60,476 nucleotides of DNA from Nafulsella turpanensis ZLM-10 (GCF_000346615.1 NZ_ANNU01000049.1:1-60476), one strand, 5' to 3'; positions 9,221-18,873 are shown, counted from the stretch's first letter. Notes: a model not told the origin generated them from the letters alone. Numbers and translations are program-made.

Positions 9221-10477
9221 TTACTTCCGACTCCACATCATCAGCCCCTGGCGGCAGGCCAGCAAAACCAGGAGCACAAAAAATGGCTGGTAACTTATCC
9301 GGTATCGCAGGAGGGTGCCATAGTTGGGGGCCGCAATGGCTATAAGCAGGGCAAAAGTCAGGATGTAGAGAAGAGTAGCAAAAGCCGGCAATGAGAGATG
9401 GCCTTTTACTTTCAGCAGCCACACAAAAAGCGCGAGCACCGCCAGTACCAGCAAAAACAGGTTTTCGGCCACGGCTGCCATGGCCATTGGGTTGGTGAAG
9501 TCCTGCACATAGAGGGGCGCGAATAAGCCTGCAAATACAGCCTCCGGTGCATTTTGCAATACACTAAGCCAGTTGGCCTGCAACCCTTCAAACACCACAA
9601 AACTTCCTTCTTTTGATATTTCTACAAACAAATAGTAGTTATTGACCCATACCTCCAGAAACCGGTGGGCATACATATTTGGATGGAGCTGGCTGACCAG
9701 CCACCCTCCCACCAGCAGAAAGGCAACAAAGAGGCCAGAGGCATACAGGATGCTTAGCTTAAAATGCCTCTTCAGCCAGCAGGCAATAAGCAGGCAGGCC
9801 AGAAAAGGGATGAGTAAACCGGCATAGTAGTACTTAATCCTAAACAGCAAAACCAGCAATGGCAAAGCAGCCAGCACCTCATACCACACAAGCCTCCTGT
9901 TATCCAGTAAATATGGCAGCACAACAGCCACACTGTAAGCAATGCATACCATTGCCACACTTTCCTTTAACAATCCACTCGTCCAGAAAACAAAGCTGGG
10001 CCAGAAAAGGAAAGCCAGGGCTACGGCTTTCCGCCAGTGCGGTCGAAAAACGACCAGTCGGTGGGCCAGGAAGAAAACAGAAAAAAAAGACAAAAGAGAA
10101 ATATAAGCAGAAACCAGCCAATAGTTGCTTCCGGTAAGCACATAAAAGGGACTAAAGAGTTTGGCTGTTAACAGCGCCCTTGGCTGAGCAGCATACACAA
10201 GTGAAACATCTTCCGGATAATCGCCTCCCCATGTTTTTAAGTAGGCCGGGAAATCGCGCAGGGCCAGCTGCGCCAGTGCTGCAGCATCATGATGATAACT
10301 GAGCGTATCGCCCCCATTGTAGTAAAGAAAATACAGCATCCCCAGCAGAAAGCCACAGGCCAGCTTAAAAGCAAGGGCAGGCCAGTAATACCAGCGCAGC
10401 GGTGAAGGGTTTAATTTTTGATATACAAATCGGCTGAGCCATGCCAGCAAAAGGATATGCAGGAGAATGAGCAGCAT
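9221..10477 (-). CDS. Polytopic membrane protein, possible GT-C-like fold
   Basis: Hydrophobic protein of 418 residues with about ten membrane-spanning segments. After the first two helices an extracytoplasmic loop carries an acidic, His-rich motif (GGDTLSYHHD, residues 55-64). The topology (first loop long and acidic, then many helices) is reminiscent of GT-C glycosyltransferases and wzy-like proteins, but I cannot assign a family. Its start shares one base with the stop of the upstream DUF2851 gene (TGATG), which suggests translational coupling in the pyrF - DUF2851 - this gene operon. Function unknown. Confidence 0.8.
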   Translation of the reverse strand: MLLILLHILLLAWLSRFVYQKLNPSPLRWYYWPALAFKLACGFLLGMLYFLYYNGGDTLSYHHDAAALAQLALRDFPAYLKTWGGDYPEDVSLVYAAQPRALLTAKLFSPFYVLTGSNYWLVSAYISLLSFFSVFFLAHRLVVFRPHWRKAVALAFLFWPSFVFWTSGLLKESVAMVCIAYSVAVVLPYLLDNRRLVWYEVLAALPLLVLLFRIKYYYAGLLIPFLACLLIACWLKRHFKLSILYASGLFVAFLLVGGWLVSQLHPNMYAHRFLEVWVNNYYLFVEISKEGSFVVFEGLQANWLSVLQNAPEAVFAGLFAPLYVQDFTNPMAMAAVAENLFLLVLAVLALFVWLLKVKGHLSLPAFATLLYILTFALLIAIAAPNYGTLLRYRISYQPFFVLLVLLACRQGLMMWSRK

Positions 10478-11781
10478 CAGGCTTCCGAACGCTTAAGCAG
10501 GTTAAGGCCAATGCTGCACTGCAAACATTTTTTTGGCAGGCAAAATTCGTTGTAGAGCTCCAGCATTCCCTGGCTGTCGAAAGCGTGTTGTGGCTGAAGC
10601 CCCAGCTCCTTCCACTCCTCCACTATGCTATTCGATTCCGCAGGTAATTCCTGCAGCAGCTGCATAGCCCGCTCTATCCAGCTTTCATCATCCAGGTAAA
10701 GACCATAAGCCGCCAGTAGCGGGGCAGCCGTATTGATAAGGAGGTTTTGTGCGCTGGAAAGTCCTAAGGAAGGCAGTTTATTTTTTGATGCCTTTTGAAC
10801 ATCATAATGTGCCTGCCAATACGCCGATTGTGGTTGCCTGATTTGAACTAACAACTCTTTCACGCTCTTCCCGCCAGTAAAAAGGCTGAAAACATGTGGC
10901 TGGGCCTGTAGTACAGCGGCCAGCTGGGCCAGTCGTAAACTTGGAAAATTAGCAGGGCGCATGCGCAGGAACTTCCATTCGTGCCGCTGCATTTGTCTGC
11001 CCGCCAGGCCATATTTATGGCCTAAAAACTGCCACTCCTGCTGTAGCTGTTGAATATATGAGTCAAGGGTTTGAGTGGAAGTAGAGGTACTTTCCAGAAA
11101 ACCGGCCATACCAAAAAGCAGCGCTTCGCACTGCAGCGGCTGGTTACGGTGTTTGGCCAGCAGTTTAAGGGGGAGCTTCTGAGCCAGGGCCAGGAAAGCT
11201 TCATTATTTTTTTTGAATCCGAAGTTCTGAGCCAGCAACCAGTAGGCGACGGTTTCCCAGTCTCCTTCTGCCTCTTTTAGCCAGTTTATCAGTCCTTCTG
11301 CCTTCCGCTTCAGGCGCTGCAGCAAGGCTTTATCAAGCATGGACACCCTGGCTAGTGCATCGGCCTTATCAAACTGTGGGGCACAAGGGATAGCATAGAG
11401 GCTTTGCATAAGCTGCTGGTAGCGCTGCAGCAACCCTTCCTCCACCCTGTCTTTTAATGCCAGTTGTGGCAGCTCAGTTCCATCTTTTCGCTTCACCTCC
11501 CCGTCCTTCTCCCACACCACATGCAGCACCACACTGTTGTAGGCCGGGTCGAGCTGGTGCTGGTGCCGTTCCCAGTCAGTTGAGCAAAGGTGAATTTCCA
11601 CATCACCATGCCATTCGAGCTCTCCCAGCAGCAGCCTGGCCCCTTTAAAGTCGGGGCCTGCATCCTGCCGGTTATACATTCCCTGTTGCAATACCTTCAG
11701 CTCCTCACCTGTGCTACTCACCAGGGCCTCGCGGCTGAAGTACTGATACTGCCATATGAAATGTAAAAAGCTCTCCTGCAT
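10477..11781 (-). CDS. DUF2851 family protein
   Basis: Soluble protein of 434 residues recognised by its N-terminal block: HFIWQYQYF, then GxxxxDAGPDFKGARLLLG and WHGDVEIHL. This is the hallmark of DUF2851, a family found mainly in Bacteroidota with no established activity. The acidic/His residues (DAGPDF, HGDVEIHL, HxxH) suggest a metal or nuclease-like site, which is inference only. A Cys-rich end (FCLPKKCLQCSIG) is also visible. It lies six bases downstream of pyrF and overlaps the start of the next membrane protein gene. Confidence 0.88.
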   Translation of the reverse strand: MQESFLHFIWQYQYFSREALVSSTGEELKVLQQGMYNRQDAGPDFKGARLLLGELEWHGDVEIHLCSTDWERHQHQLDPAYNSVVLHVVWEKDGEVKRKDGTELPQLALKDRVEEGLLQRYQQLMQSLYAIPCAPQFDKADALARVSMLDKALLQRLKRKAEGLINWLKEAEGDWETVAYWLLAQNFGFKKNNEAFLALAQKLPLKLLAKHRNQPLQCEALLFGMAGFLESTSTSTQTLDSYIQQLQQEWQFLGHKYGLAGRQMQRHEWKFLRMRPANFPSLRLAQLAAVLQAQPHVFSLFTGGKSVKELLVQIRQPQSAYWQAHYDVQKASKNKLPSLGLSSAQNLLINTAAPLLAAYGLYLDDESWIERAMQLLQELPAESNSIVEEWKELGLQPQHAFDSQGMLELYNEFCLPKKCLQCSIGLNLLKRSEA

Positions 11782-11787
11782 AGGATG

Positions 11788-12612
11788 TTAGGTTTGGGGG
11801 GGCAGGTACTTATCGAGGTAATGATCCATTTTCTCCTGTAGCTTTTTAGCTTCTCTGGCTGCTGCCTCGGCAAAATCCTCTCCATCGGAAGCATAAATAA
11901 TACTACGGCTGGCATTTACCAGGAGTCCGCAATGGCTGTTCATCCCATATTTCGAAACCTCCTCCAGGCTTCCGCCCTGGGTACCCACTCCCGGCACCAG
12001 TAAAAAGTTTTTAGGAGCTATTTCCCGTACCTTTTCCAGCTCCTGGGTTTGAGTAGCCCCTACCACGAACATCAGTTGCTCTTTGTCACCCCAGAGCTTA
12101 GCGGTTTTCAACACCCGCTCGTATAGCCGTTCCTCTTCGTATTTAAGCACCTGAAAATCCTGGCTTCCTGAATTGGAAGTAAGGGCCAGCAAAATTACCC
12201 ACTTCCCTTCAAACTCCAGGAAGGGCTGCACGGAATCTGCACCCATATAAGGCGCCACAGTAATGGCATCGAAATTCATTTGCTCGAAAAAGGCACGTGC
12301 ATACAATTTCGAAGTGTTGCCGATATCGCCTCTTTTGGCATCGGCAATAGCAAAATGTTCCCTGGGAATATGCTGGAGGCTCTGCTGAAGGGTGGCCCAG
12401 CCTTTAGCACCGGCCGCCTCATAAAATGCGGTATTGGGTTTGTAGGCAACACAATAAGGTGCGGTGGCCTCAATTATTTGCCGGTTAAATTCCAGCACCG
12501 GATTCTCGTATTCCAGCAGATGCTTCGGGAGTAAATTAGGATCCGTATCCAGGCCCACACAAAGGTAGGAGCGCTTCCGGATTATTTGTTCGTATAGTTC
12601 CTGGTAGGTCAT
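11788..12612 (-). CDS. pyrF: Orotidine 5'-phosphate decarboxylase
   Basis: Last step of de novo UMP synthesis: OMP to UMP plus CO2. The 274-residue length and sequence fit the longer type 2 subfamily. Visible residues are CVGLDTDP (18-25), Lys58 in YKPN, and the catalytic Asp91-Lys93-Asp96 set in DAKRGD. A C-terminal VPGVGTQGG phosphate-binding loop is present. It is the first gene of a compact minus-strand operon with the DUF2851 gene six bases downstream. Another pyrimidine gene, pyrD, is 4.6 kb away on the same strand but in a separate unit. Confidence 0.95.
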   Translation of the reverse strand: MTYQELYEQIIRKRSYLCVGLDTDPNLLPKHLLEYENPVLEFNRQIIEATAPYCVAYKPNTAFYEAAGAKGWATLQQSLQHIPREHFAIADAKRGDIGNTSKLYARAFFEQMNFDAITVAPYMGADSVQPFLEFEGKWVILLALTSNSGSQDFQVLKYEEERLYERVLKTAKLWGDKEQLMFVVGATQTQELEKVREIAPKNFLLVPGVGTQGGSLEEVSKYGMNSHCGLLVNASRSIIYASDGEDFAEAAAREAKKLQEKMDHYLDKYLPPQT

Positions 12613-12747
12613 GCTCTAAAATTATAAAAAGCTTTTGTTTTGAGCAGTACATTTTCCGGTATTTTTATCCGGGGCTTTTACTTCTTCTAAAAGACCTTTT
12701 TCGGGCAATAAGTTTTTTCTCACAAAATCATTCCCTTTACAAAAGAA

Positions 12748-12787
12748 AAGCCTTTTGCCGGCACCATGTGGCACAAACAAAAGGCTT
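12748..12787 (-). terminator. Rho-independent terminator of the EF-hand gene
   Basis: AAGCCTTTTG (12748-12757) pairs with CAAAAGGCTT (12778-12787), and the 20-base loop contains further self-complementary bases (GGCACC / GGCAC). On the minus strand a T-rich tract follows (complement of 12737-12747). It lies 84 bases after the stop of the EF-hand repeat gene. Confidence 0.75.
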
Positions 12788-12870
12788 GCAGATGTTCTCC
12801 CGAAATTTACAGGTCTGGCATTTAAATTATGCTCCTGCCAACCTGCCGGGAATTATTTTGTTTCTATGAA

Positions 12871-13467
12871 TTATAGTCCATAGTCATATCCAAACTCGTT
12901 AAACTCTTCGTCGTCAATTAAATTATCATCGTTGGTATCCCAGGTATCAAAGAGTCCGCTTTCCAGCTCATCATCTGAATACAGTCCATCACCATCGGCA
13001 TCCCAATCGTTAAAGATTTCAGTTTCTCCTAAACCGGCAGCATACTCCTCTGTATCAAGGATATCATCATTATTTACATCCCATTCGTCAAAGTTGTCAC
13101 CATACTCGTCTACCCAACCTGAGTTACCGTCATCATACTCTTCATCGGTGAGGTATCCATCTCCATCTTCGTCCCATTCATTGAAGAAACCATCGCTTAC
13201 TTCATCTTCTTCATAAAAGCCATCAGCATTAGCGTCCCAATCATCGTAAAAGCCATAGTCATCGAACCAGGTGTTGAATTCGGTTTCGTCCCATACTTCA
13301 TCGGTATTGGCATCCCAATCATCGAACTCTCCAACTTCCTCAACTCCAAGTTCATTGTTTACTTCTACATAATCCTGCGCAAAGGCAGTGGTACCTGCGG
13401 TTAAAAACAAGGCAGTAAAAATAGTACCTGCTTTTTTCATGGTTTTATTAATATTCTTCATTTCCAT
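12871..13467 (-). CDS. Exported acidic protein with six EF-hand repeats
   Basis: Protein of up to 198 residues with a signal peptide ending in TTAFAQ, then almost entirely EF-hand calcium loops. Six units share the pattern [FY]xxWDxxxDxxxxxxE: an aromatic-x-x-Trp lead followed by a 12-residue Asp-rich loop with Glu at position 12, for example DADGDGLYSDDE. The protein is very acidic and likely binds several Ca2+ ions in the periplasm or outside. In-frame ATGs at 13467, 13461 and 13440 are possible; the last leaves the most typical signal peptide. A clear paralogue (four repeats, lipoprotein) is at 25786-26199. Its binding partner is unknown; a role in Ca2+-dependent adhesion or envelope stability is only a guess. 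Confidence 0.88.
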   Translation of the reverse strand: MEMKNINKTMKKAGTIFTALFLTAGTTAFAQDYVEVNNELGVEEVGEFDDWDANTDEVWDETEFNTWFDDYGFYDDWDANADGFYEEDEVSDGFFNEWDEDGDGYLTDEEYDDGNSGWVDEYGDNFDEWDVNNDDILDTEEYAAGLGETEIFNDWDADGDGLYSDDELESGLFDTWDTNDDNLIDDEEFNEFGYDYGL

Positions 13468-13765
13468 AATAAATCAAAAAATTTAATTCAACATTTATTT
13501 CTCCCTTTATTATACGACTCAGAATCAATAAGTTACACTAAATCATGACTTCCTGCCACTCCCATGCAGGAAGAAGCATTTCTTCTATAATTATTCCGTT
13601 TTCCCTCTAATATAAAAAAGAGTAGAAATCAAGACCATGAAAAGATGAGATAAACAAGCGCTTTCTTCCTGACCAAACTCAACTGCGGAAGAGCCTTTAA
13701 CAAAAAAAGCCATTCCCGATTGATAGGAATGGCTTCGTAAGTTTTACGACAAAGAGTGGCTTACC
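13468..13765. other. Intergenic region with lolA terminator
   Basis: About 300 bases between the EF-hand gene start and the lolA-like stop. Its right end holds the terminator at 13708-13735. The rest must include the EF-hand gene promoter, but I find no clear TAnnTTTG on the minus strand, and there is no other gene. Confidence 0.5.
13708..13735 (-). terminator. Rho-independent terminator after lolA-like gene
   Basis: AGCCATTCC (13708-13716) pairs with GGAATGGCT (13726-13734). Read on the minus strand, a T-run follows (complement of the A-run at 13702-13708). It is 31 bases past the stop at 13766. Confidence 0.85.
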
Positions 13766-14422
13766 TTAATAATTGCGCAGGTCTACTTCCACCACTTTCG
13801 GGTGTTTGCTCTTATTAAAAGTAAAGATATTTTCAGCAACCTCCACATTAGGTGTAAAGTTGTTCAGGTTCACCACGAATCGATTTCCATTTTTCTCGAA
13901 GATAGTGAACTTGCTAAATGTCAGGTCTTCTTTATTAATCACCAGCTGGATTTTATAAAAGCCGTTATCGGCCCCATTGGTCGGTTCAAGGTCAATAATA
14001 TGATGGGCCTTGCCATTAATTACTTTTTCTTCCACATAATTACCTTTGTAGCCCTTTTTGTATATATTATGAATATTCGAAGGGTCTACAAATTCTCCAA
14101 TGACTGCTTCGTAATTCTGCACATTAACTTCATTGATAGAAGGGCTGTAGGTCCAGAAGGTGGTTCCGTCCGTCATCAATTCCTGGGCATCGGTGCTTAC
14201 CCTGAACTTCTTACCTTTTACTACTACATCCCCTTTATAGGACATGGTATTACCCGTTACTTCATTATTAAGGGTAAAGGTAAAATCGGCTTTAAAGCTT
14301 TTGAGCTTTTCGTATTTTTCGCTGGCTTTATCCAGCACTTCCAGCGCCTTTGGGTCGTACTGGGCAAAGAGGCTTCCGGCAAAGGCCGACATTAAGCAAA
14401 ACGTTAAAAGAATCTTTCTCAT
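13766..14422 (-). CDS. lolA: LolA-like outer-membrane lipoprotein carrier
   Basis: Exported protein of 218 residues with a signal peptide (about residues 1-20, ending SLFAQ). The mature part has the LolA/LolB-type fold signature: LDKASEKYEKLKSFKADFTFTL near the N-terminus, then KGKKFRVS, and alternating beta strands to the end. LolA carries lipoproteins across the periplasm from the LolCDE transporter to the outer membrane. It sits 86 bases downstream of ftsK on the same strand, the same gene order as ftsK-lolA in enterobacteria, and has its own terminator. Bacteroidota LolA proteins are divergent, so the symbol is a family-level call. Confidence 0.87.
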   Translation of the reverse strand: MRKILLTFCLMSAFAGSLFAQYDPKALEVLDKASEKYEKLKSFKADFTFTLNNEVTGNTMSYKGDVVVKGKKFRVSTDAQELMTDGTTFWTYSPSINEVNVQNYEAVIGEFVDPSNIHNIYKKGYKGNYVEEKVINGKAHHIIDLEPTNGADNGFYKIQLVINKEDLTFSKFTIFEKNGNRFVVNLNNFTPNVEVAENIFTFNKSKHPKVVEVDLRNY

Positions 14423-14508
14423 TGGTTCATCATCATGGTTTAATACTGCTGAAAGGATTGTCAGGCATTTAGCCCCTGTTCCGGCACTTGACCTGCTTTC
14501 CTCAGCTG

Positions 14509-17034
14509 CTAATACTTGGAGTTCTTTTCTGCTATGCTATTCAATAATTGTTCCAAACTGTATTCATCCTGAATTAAAACTTCGCGAGCCTTACTTCCTT
14601 CAAATGGACCTACCACACCTGCGGCTTCCAGCTGGTCAATTAAACGACCCGCCCGGTTATAACCGAGCTTTAACTTCCGCTGAATAAGAGAGGTACTTCC
14701 CTGCTGATGTACCACTATCAGGCGAGCAGCATCTTCAAACAAGTTATCCCGCTCCGCAAGGTCTACTTCCCCAACTTTACTTTCATCACCATCGCCGGCA
14801 AACTCCGGCAGTACATAGGCTGAGTCATAGCCGCGTTGCTCGCCAATAAATTCACACACTGCTTCTACCTCAGGCGTATCGAGGAAGGCACACTGAAGAC
14901 GAATAATATCAGAACCAAGGGAAAGCAGCATATCGCCTTGCCCTACCAGCTGCTCTGCGCCACCTGTATCGAGAATGGTGCGGGAGTCAATTTTGGAGGT
15001 TACCCTAAAGGATAAGCGGGCCGGGAAGTTAGCTTTAATGATACCTGTAATTACGTTTACAGACGGGCGCTGTGTTGCCACCACCAGGTGAATACCAATG
15101 GCACGGGCCAGCTGGGCCAGACGGGCAATTGGCGTTTCTACCTCTTTTCCCGCCGTCATCATCAGGTCGGCCAACTCATCAATTACAAGTACTATGTAAG
15201 GCAGGAAGCGGTGTCCTTTTTCAGGATTCAGCTTCCGCTTCACAAATTTGGCATTGTATTCTTTCAGGTTACGGCAGCCGGCATCTTTCAGCAGGTCGTA
15301 ACGGTTATCCATCTCAATACAGAGCGAGTTGAGTGTATTTACCACCTTGGAGGTGTCGGTAATAATGGCTTCTCCGCTATCGGGCAGCATAGCCAGGAAG
15401 TGGCGCTCAATTTTATTAAAGAGCGTTAATTCCACCTTTTTCGGGTCGACCAGCACGAACTTTAGCTGCGAAGGGTGCTTCTTATAAATAAGGGAGGTAA
15501 GCAATACATTAAGGCCTACGGATTTACCCTGGCCTGTAGCACCCGCAATAAGCAGGTGGGGCATTTTTGCCAGGTCCGTTACGTATACCTCATTCGAAAT
15601 AGTTTTCCCCAATACAATCGGCAGCTCCTTATCGCTCTTCATGAACTTGTCGGTGGTAATTACCGAGTGCATGGAAACCATTTCGCGATTTTTGTTCGGA
15701 ACCTCTATACCAATGGTACCTTTACCCGGAATAGGCGCAATAATACGAATACCAAGAGCAGCAAGGCTCAGTGCGATATCATCTTCCAGGTTTTTAATTT
15801 TAGAGATTTTTACGCCCGGCTCGGGCACAATTTCATATAGGGTCACTGTAGGGCCAATGGTCGCTTTTATGCTGCTGATGCCGATTTTAAAATTGGTAAG
15901 CGTTTCGACAATCTTGTCTTTATTCGCCCGCAATTCATCTTCGCTTACTTTTATTTTTCCGGTATCATATTCGTTGAGCAGGCTGATGGGCGGATACTGA
16001 TAGCTGCCCAGGTCGAGCGTAGGATCGTAATTTTCCTGCACAACTACCTTTTCATCTTCCTCTTCACTTTCGAAAACTTCAAAGCCTAAGTCACTGTCCT
16101 CCTCTTCTTCCAGGTGAGCAGACTTTGGCGCCTCCTTTGTTCTATCTTCAATTTCAAAATCAAGCGTGCTAACCTTTTTGGCAGGAGTCGTTTCTGCTAC
16201 TGGTGGTGCCGGTTTTTTTGTTACCTGCCACTCTTCTTCCTCCTCATCCTCATCGATAGTGGGTTCTGCAAGCTCTTCCTCCACCTGCAGGCCTCCTGCA
16301 GTTGCCATCGCCGGCACAGCGTCCAGGGGCTTTTTAATTTCCTCTATATTCTCCCTGAGATTTTGTTCTATGGAGTCTACCCCTTCTTTTATTTTACTGT
16401 TAAAACCAATGAGGGTAGTAACATTAAAATAGAATATTACGAAAACAAACAGGCAGAAGGCCAGCAGTAAAAAGGTGCCCCAGCCTAACATTCCATCGAG
16501 CAGCAGGGCCAGTTCATAGCCAATTCCACCGCTTAAAAAGCCCCACTGCCCTATACCGTCGGTGCGCAGGAGCAGGTAGCCCAGGAACACACTAATCCAG
16601 AACATGAAAAAGAAGCTGAAATTAAAGGTCGAGAAAAGCGGTAGCAGCTTTTTTCGGGTTACAATCCAGTACCCGGCGATGAAGAGGAGTGGCGGCACAA
16701 AAAAAGCCGAGAGCCCAAACCACTGGTAAATAAAGTAATGGCTCGTCCAGGCGCCGAAGAGCCCCAGCCAGTTTTCAGTTTCCAGCCCCGAGGCCTTAAG
16801 GCCGGTTTCCGGTACCGCCTCAATCATGCTTTGATCTGCCCTGCCGGTAAAAAGGTAGGATAGAAAGGCTGTAAACAGGAAGAGGGATGAAATTAGCAGG
16901 AAGAAGCCAAAAGCCAGCTGCAGGCGCCGGTCCTTCAGGAAGTCCATCTTCAACTTCAGCCGAAAGCTTTTGCCCGCTTTCTTCTCTTTCTCCTTATTCT
17001 TGATGGTGTTGGTTTTGTAGGTATTCTTCGCCAT
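14509..17034 (-). CDS. ftsK: DNA translocase FtsK
   Basis: Septal DNA pump that moves chromosome ends and activates XerCD at dif. The N-terminal part has four to five membrane helices (about 40-65, 100-130, 145-160, 188-210 of the open frame). An acidic linker (255-335) precedes the FtsK alpha/beta motor: Walker A GATGQGKS (501-508) and Walker B VLVIDELADLMM (618-629), with the RecA-like ATQRPSVNVITG motif. The last 70 residues form the winged-helix gamma domain that reads KOPS sequences. The frame opens at a TTG (17043), but the ATG at 17034 is preferred. A -7 box (TACATTTG, minus strand) lies at 17055-17062. The lolA-like gene follows downstream, and xerD is elsewhere in the window. Confidence 0.95.
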   Translation of the reverse strand: MAKNTYKTNTIKNKEKEKKAGKSFRLKLKMDFLKDRRLQLAFGFFLLISSLFLFTAFLSYLFTGRADQSMIEAVPETGLKASGLETENWLGLFGAWTSHYFIYQWFGLSAFFVPPLLFIAGYWIVTRKKLLPLFSTFNFSFFFMFWISVFLGYLLLRTDGIGQWGFLSGGIGYELALLLDGMLGWGTFLLLAFCLFVFVIFYFNVTTLIGFNSKIKEGVDSIEQNLRENIEEIKKPLDAVPAMATAGGLQVEEELAEPTIDEDEEEEEWQVTKKPAPPVAETTPAKKVSTLDFEIEDRTKEAPKSAHLEEEEDSDLGFEVFESEEEDEKVVVQENYDPTLDLGSYQYPPISLLNEYDTGKIKVSEDELRANKDKIVETLTNFKIGISSIKATIGPTVTLYEIVPEPGVKISKIKNLEDDIALSLAALGIRIIAPIPGKGTIGIEVPNKNREMVSMHSVITTDKFMKSDKELPIVLGKTISNEVYVTDLAKMPHLLIAGATGQGKSVGLNVLLTSLIYKKHPSQLKFVLVDPKKVELTLFNKIERHFLAMLPDSGEAIITDTSKVVNTLNSLCIEMDNRYDLLKDAGCRNLKEYNAKFVKRKLNPEKGHRFLPYIVLVIDELADLMMTAGKEVETPIARLAQLARAIGIHLVVATQRPSVNVITGIIKANFPARLSFRVTSKIDSRTILDTGGAEQLVGQGDMLLSLGSDIIRLQCAFLDTPEVEAVCEFIGEQRGYDSAYVLPEFAGDGDESKVGEVDLAERDNLFEDAARLIVVHQQGSTSLIQRKLKLGYNRAGRLIDQLEAAGVVGPFEGSKAREVLIQDEYSLEQLLNSIAEKNSKY

Positions 17035-17054
17035 AGACTTCAATTGCAGAACAA

Positions 17055-17062
17055 CAAATGTA
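17055..17062 (-). promoter_or_regulatory. Candidate -7 box (TACATTTG) for ftsK
   Basis: CAAATGTA on the plus strand is TACATTTG on the minus strand, 20 bases before the ATG at 17034. No good -33 TTTG is seen at the usual distance. Confidence 0.45.
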
Positions 17063-17178
17063 ATTAAATTCTACCGAAAAAACCGGGCTGCCTCCGAGAC
17101 ATTTTTACCCCTTTTTTTCTTCCTATCATGGTATTGCACAACGGCTTAAACAAACAGGCAGCATCAATTGCTTTTTGG

Positions 17179-18213
17179 TCAGGCTTTGCCTAAAAGGGCT
17201 TTATTGATATCCCTCACCAGTCCTGGCCCCTCATAAATAAAGCCTGAATAGAGCTGTATAAGAGAGGCACCGGCCTTTAGTTTTTCAATGGCTGCTTCCG
17301 GAGAATGAATGCCGCCCACGCCAATAATAGGAAAGCTGCCCCCGGAATGCTGATGGAGATACCGGATAACCCCTGTTGAGCGGTCTCTTAAAACTTTTCC
17401 ACTTAATCCGCCTGCCCCTATCTGCTCAATAAGCTGCTTGTTGCTTGTCAGTCCATCCCGGCTAATGGTGGTATTGGTGGCGATAATTCCATCGATCCTT
17501 GTTTCCTGCACTAAAGCAATAATATCATCAAGCTGGGCATCGCTAAGGTCTGGTGCAATTTTCAGGAGGACAGGCTTACGCAATGGCTTGGTTTCATTCC
17601 TTTCCTGAAGGCTATTTAGTAGCTTTTTCAGTGGTTCTTTATCCTGAAGGGCACGCAGATTTGGGGTGTTTGGGGAGCTTACATTAACCACAAAATAATC
17701 GACTACCTCAAAAAGGGCATCGAAACAGAAGAGGTAATCCTTTTCAGCCTCCTCATTAGGAGTATCTTTATTTTTACCAATATTTCCGCCAATAATCGTT
17801 TTGTGTTTACTCCTTCGCAGGCGCTCCACTGCAGCCATTACCCCTTCATTATTAAAGCCCATGCGGTTGATCAGGCTTTCGTCCTGCGGTAGCCGAAACA
17901 ATCGCGGCTGTGGATTGCCCACCTGCGGCCTTGGAGTGAGGGTACCAATTTCCACAAAGCCAAAACCTAAGGCCCCCAGCTCATCCACCAGGCGGGCATC
18001 TTTATCGAGCCCGGCCGCCAGGCCAACAGGGTTTTTAAATTTCAACCCGAAGAGTTCCCGCTCAAGGCGAGGGTCCTCTACCGCATAAAGCTTTTGAGCC
18101 AGGCTTGCTGCACCTGGCACACCAAAGAGTTTTTTGACAGAATCAAAGGTTAGGTGGTGCGCCTGCTCAGGTTGCAGGCGAAACAGGAATGGTTTGATAA
18201 TGGATTTGTACAC
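17179..18213 (-). CDS. pyrD: Dihydroorotate dehydrogenase (quinone), class 2
   Basis: Membrane-associated FMN enzyme oxidising dihydroorotate to orotate with quinone as acceptor. Visible motifs are the N-terminal helix pair ([20 protein letters not shown]), [46 protein letters not shown] and the FMN phosphate site GVGGIHS near the C-terminus. The frame is open to 18390, but a GTG at 18213 gives 345 codons, the usual class 2 length. It lies just after a -7 box (18233-18240) with a CAAA/TTTG -33 partner (18264-18267). The 59 extra residues are low-complexity in character and are rejected. Confidence 0.93.
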   Translation of the reverse strand: MYKSIIKPFLFRLQPEQAHHLTFDSVKKLFGVPGAASLAQKLYAVEDPRLERELFGLKFKNPVGLAAGLDKDARLVDELGALGFGFVEIGTLTPRPQVGNPQPRLFRLPQDESLINRMGFNNEGVMAAVERLRRSKHKTIIGGNIGKNKDTPNEEAEKDYLFCFDALFEVVDYFVVNVSSPNTPNLRALQDKEPLKKLLNSLQERNETKPLRKPVLLKIAPDLSDAQLDDIIALVQETRIDGIIATNTTISRDGLTSNKQLIEQIGAGGLSGKVLRDRSTGVIRYLHQHSGGSFPIIGVGGIHSPEAAIEKLKAGASLIQLYSGFIYEGPGLVRDINKALLGKA

Positions 18214-18232
18214 GGGAGGCTGTTTTTGGACA

Positions 18233-18267
18233 CAAATATAACAGCTTTTTAATGCCTTTTCAGCAAA
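18233..18267 (-). promoter_or_regulatory. Promoter of pyrD (-7 TATATTTG, -33 TTTG)
   Basis: Minus-strand TATATTTG (18233-18240) and TTTG (18264-18267) are separated by 23 bases, close to the Bacteroidota sigma consensus. The promoter lies inside the longest open frame, which supports the GTG start at 18213. Confidence 0.6.
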
Positions 18268-18505
18268 ATGAGGGAGTATAGAGACAAAGGCTATAATACA
18301 GGAAGGGAACCTATGGTTTTTGAGCAGGTGGAAGATGGGGTAAAAACTATTACAGCTTATTGAAATTCTGGTTATAAAAGCCAGCTTCACCCCAGGGTAG
18401 GAGGTGCAGGAGCTAACCCTGCATCACATTCTTATAGATCTGGTGATGGGAAGTAAACAGCTTTCTTATCTGGAGGCAATTTTGCAGGGGAGCTGCGGGT
18501 GTATA

Positions 18506-18862
18506 TCAGGATTTTATCCAGCGGAGCGCTTCTTCTCTTTCGAGCAGATCAAAAAAGCGTACTTCCGCGGAAGTAAAGGGTTTCATGGCTTTGGTAAGCC
18601 ACTCCTGCCATTTTTGCGTCCCAACCATAGCAATTTTTGTCAGCTCATTGGCATGTTCAATGTCAAACTTCAGGTCCCGGAGGGCGGCTATGGGTTCCCA
18701 TCCGCTAAAATCACGCATTTCGAAATACCAGCGCACGCCATCCCACTCATTAACTGTCTGCTGCAGGGCAGGTAGTATTTTATCATAATCCTCCTTAGTC
18801 AGCTTATCACTCACATAAGTACTCACCAGGTTTCCCGCTTTTTCTCTTTCTATCCGTACCAT
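18506..18862 (-). CDS. SpoIIAA-like (STAS/SEC14 domain) protein
   Basis: Small soluble protein of 119 residues when started at the ATG at 18862 (MVRIEREKAG). It matches the pattern of SpoIIAA-like proteins: LTKEDYDKILPAL, WYFEMRDFSGW in the centre, then KIAMVGTQKWQEWL and TSAEVRFFDLLEREEALRWI. The fold resembles STAS/CRAL-TRIO domains, and the role is unknown, possibly membrane or lipid related. The frame is open to 18919, but a -7 box (TAATTTTG, minus strand, 18874-18881) between the two ATGs supports the shorter form. It is transcribed away from the DUF748 gene. Confidence 0.82.
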   Translation of the reverse strand: MVRIEREKAGNLVSTYVSDKLTKEDYDKILPALQQTVNEWDGVRWYFEMRDFSGWEPIAALRDLKFDIEHANELTKIAMVGTQKWQEWLTKAMKPFTSAEVRFFDLLEREEALRWIKS

Positions 18863-18873
18863 AATTGTGTAAT

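Noticed and set aside
12871-13467. Acidic Asp/Glu-rich frame as low-complexity noise
   Set aside because: The EF-hand spacing is regular over six units, a signal peptide is present, and a paralogue exists, so it is a real gene.
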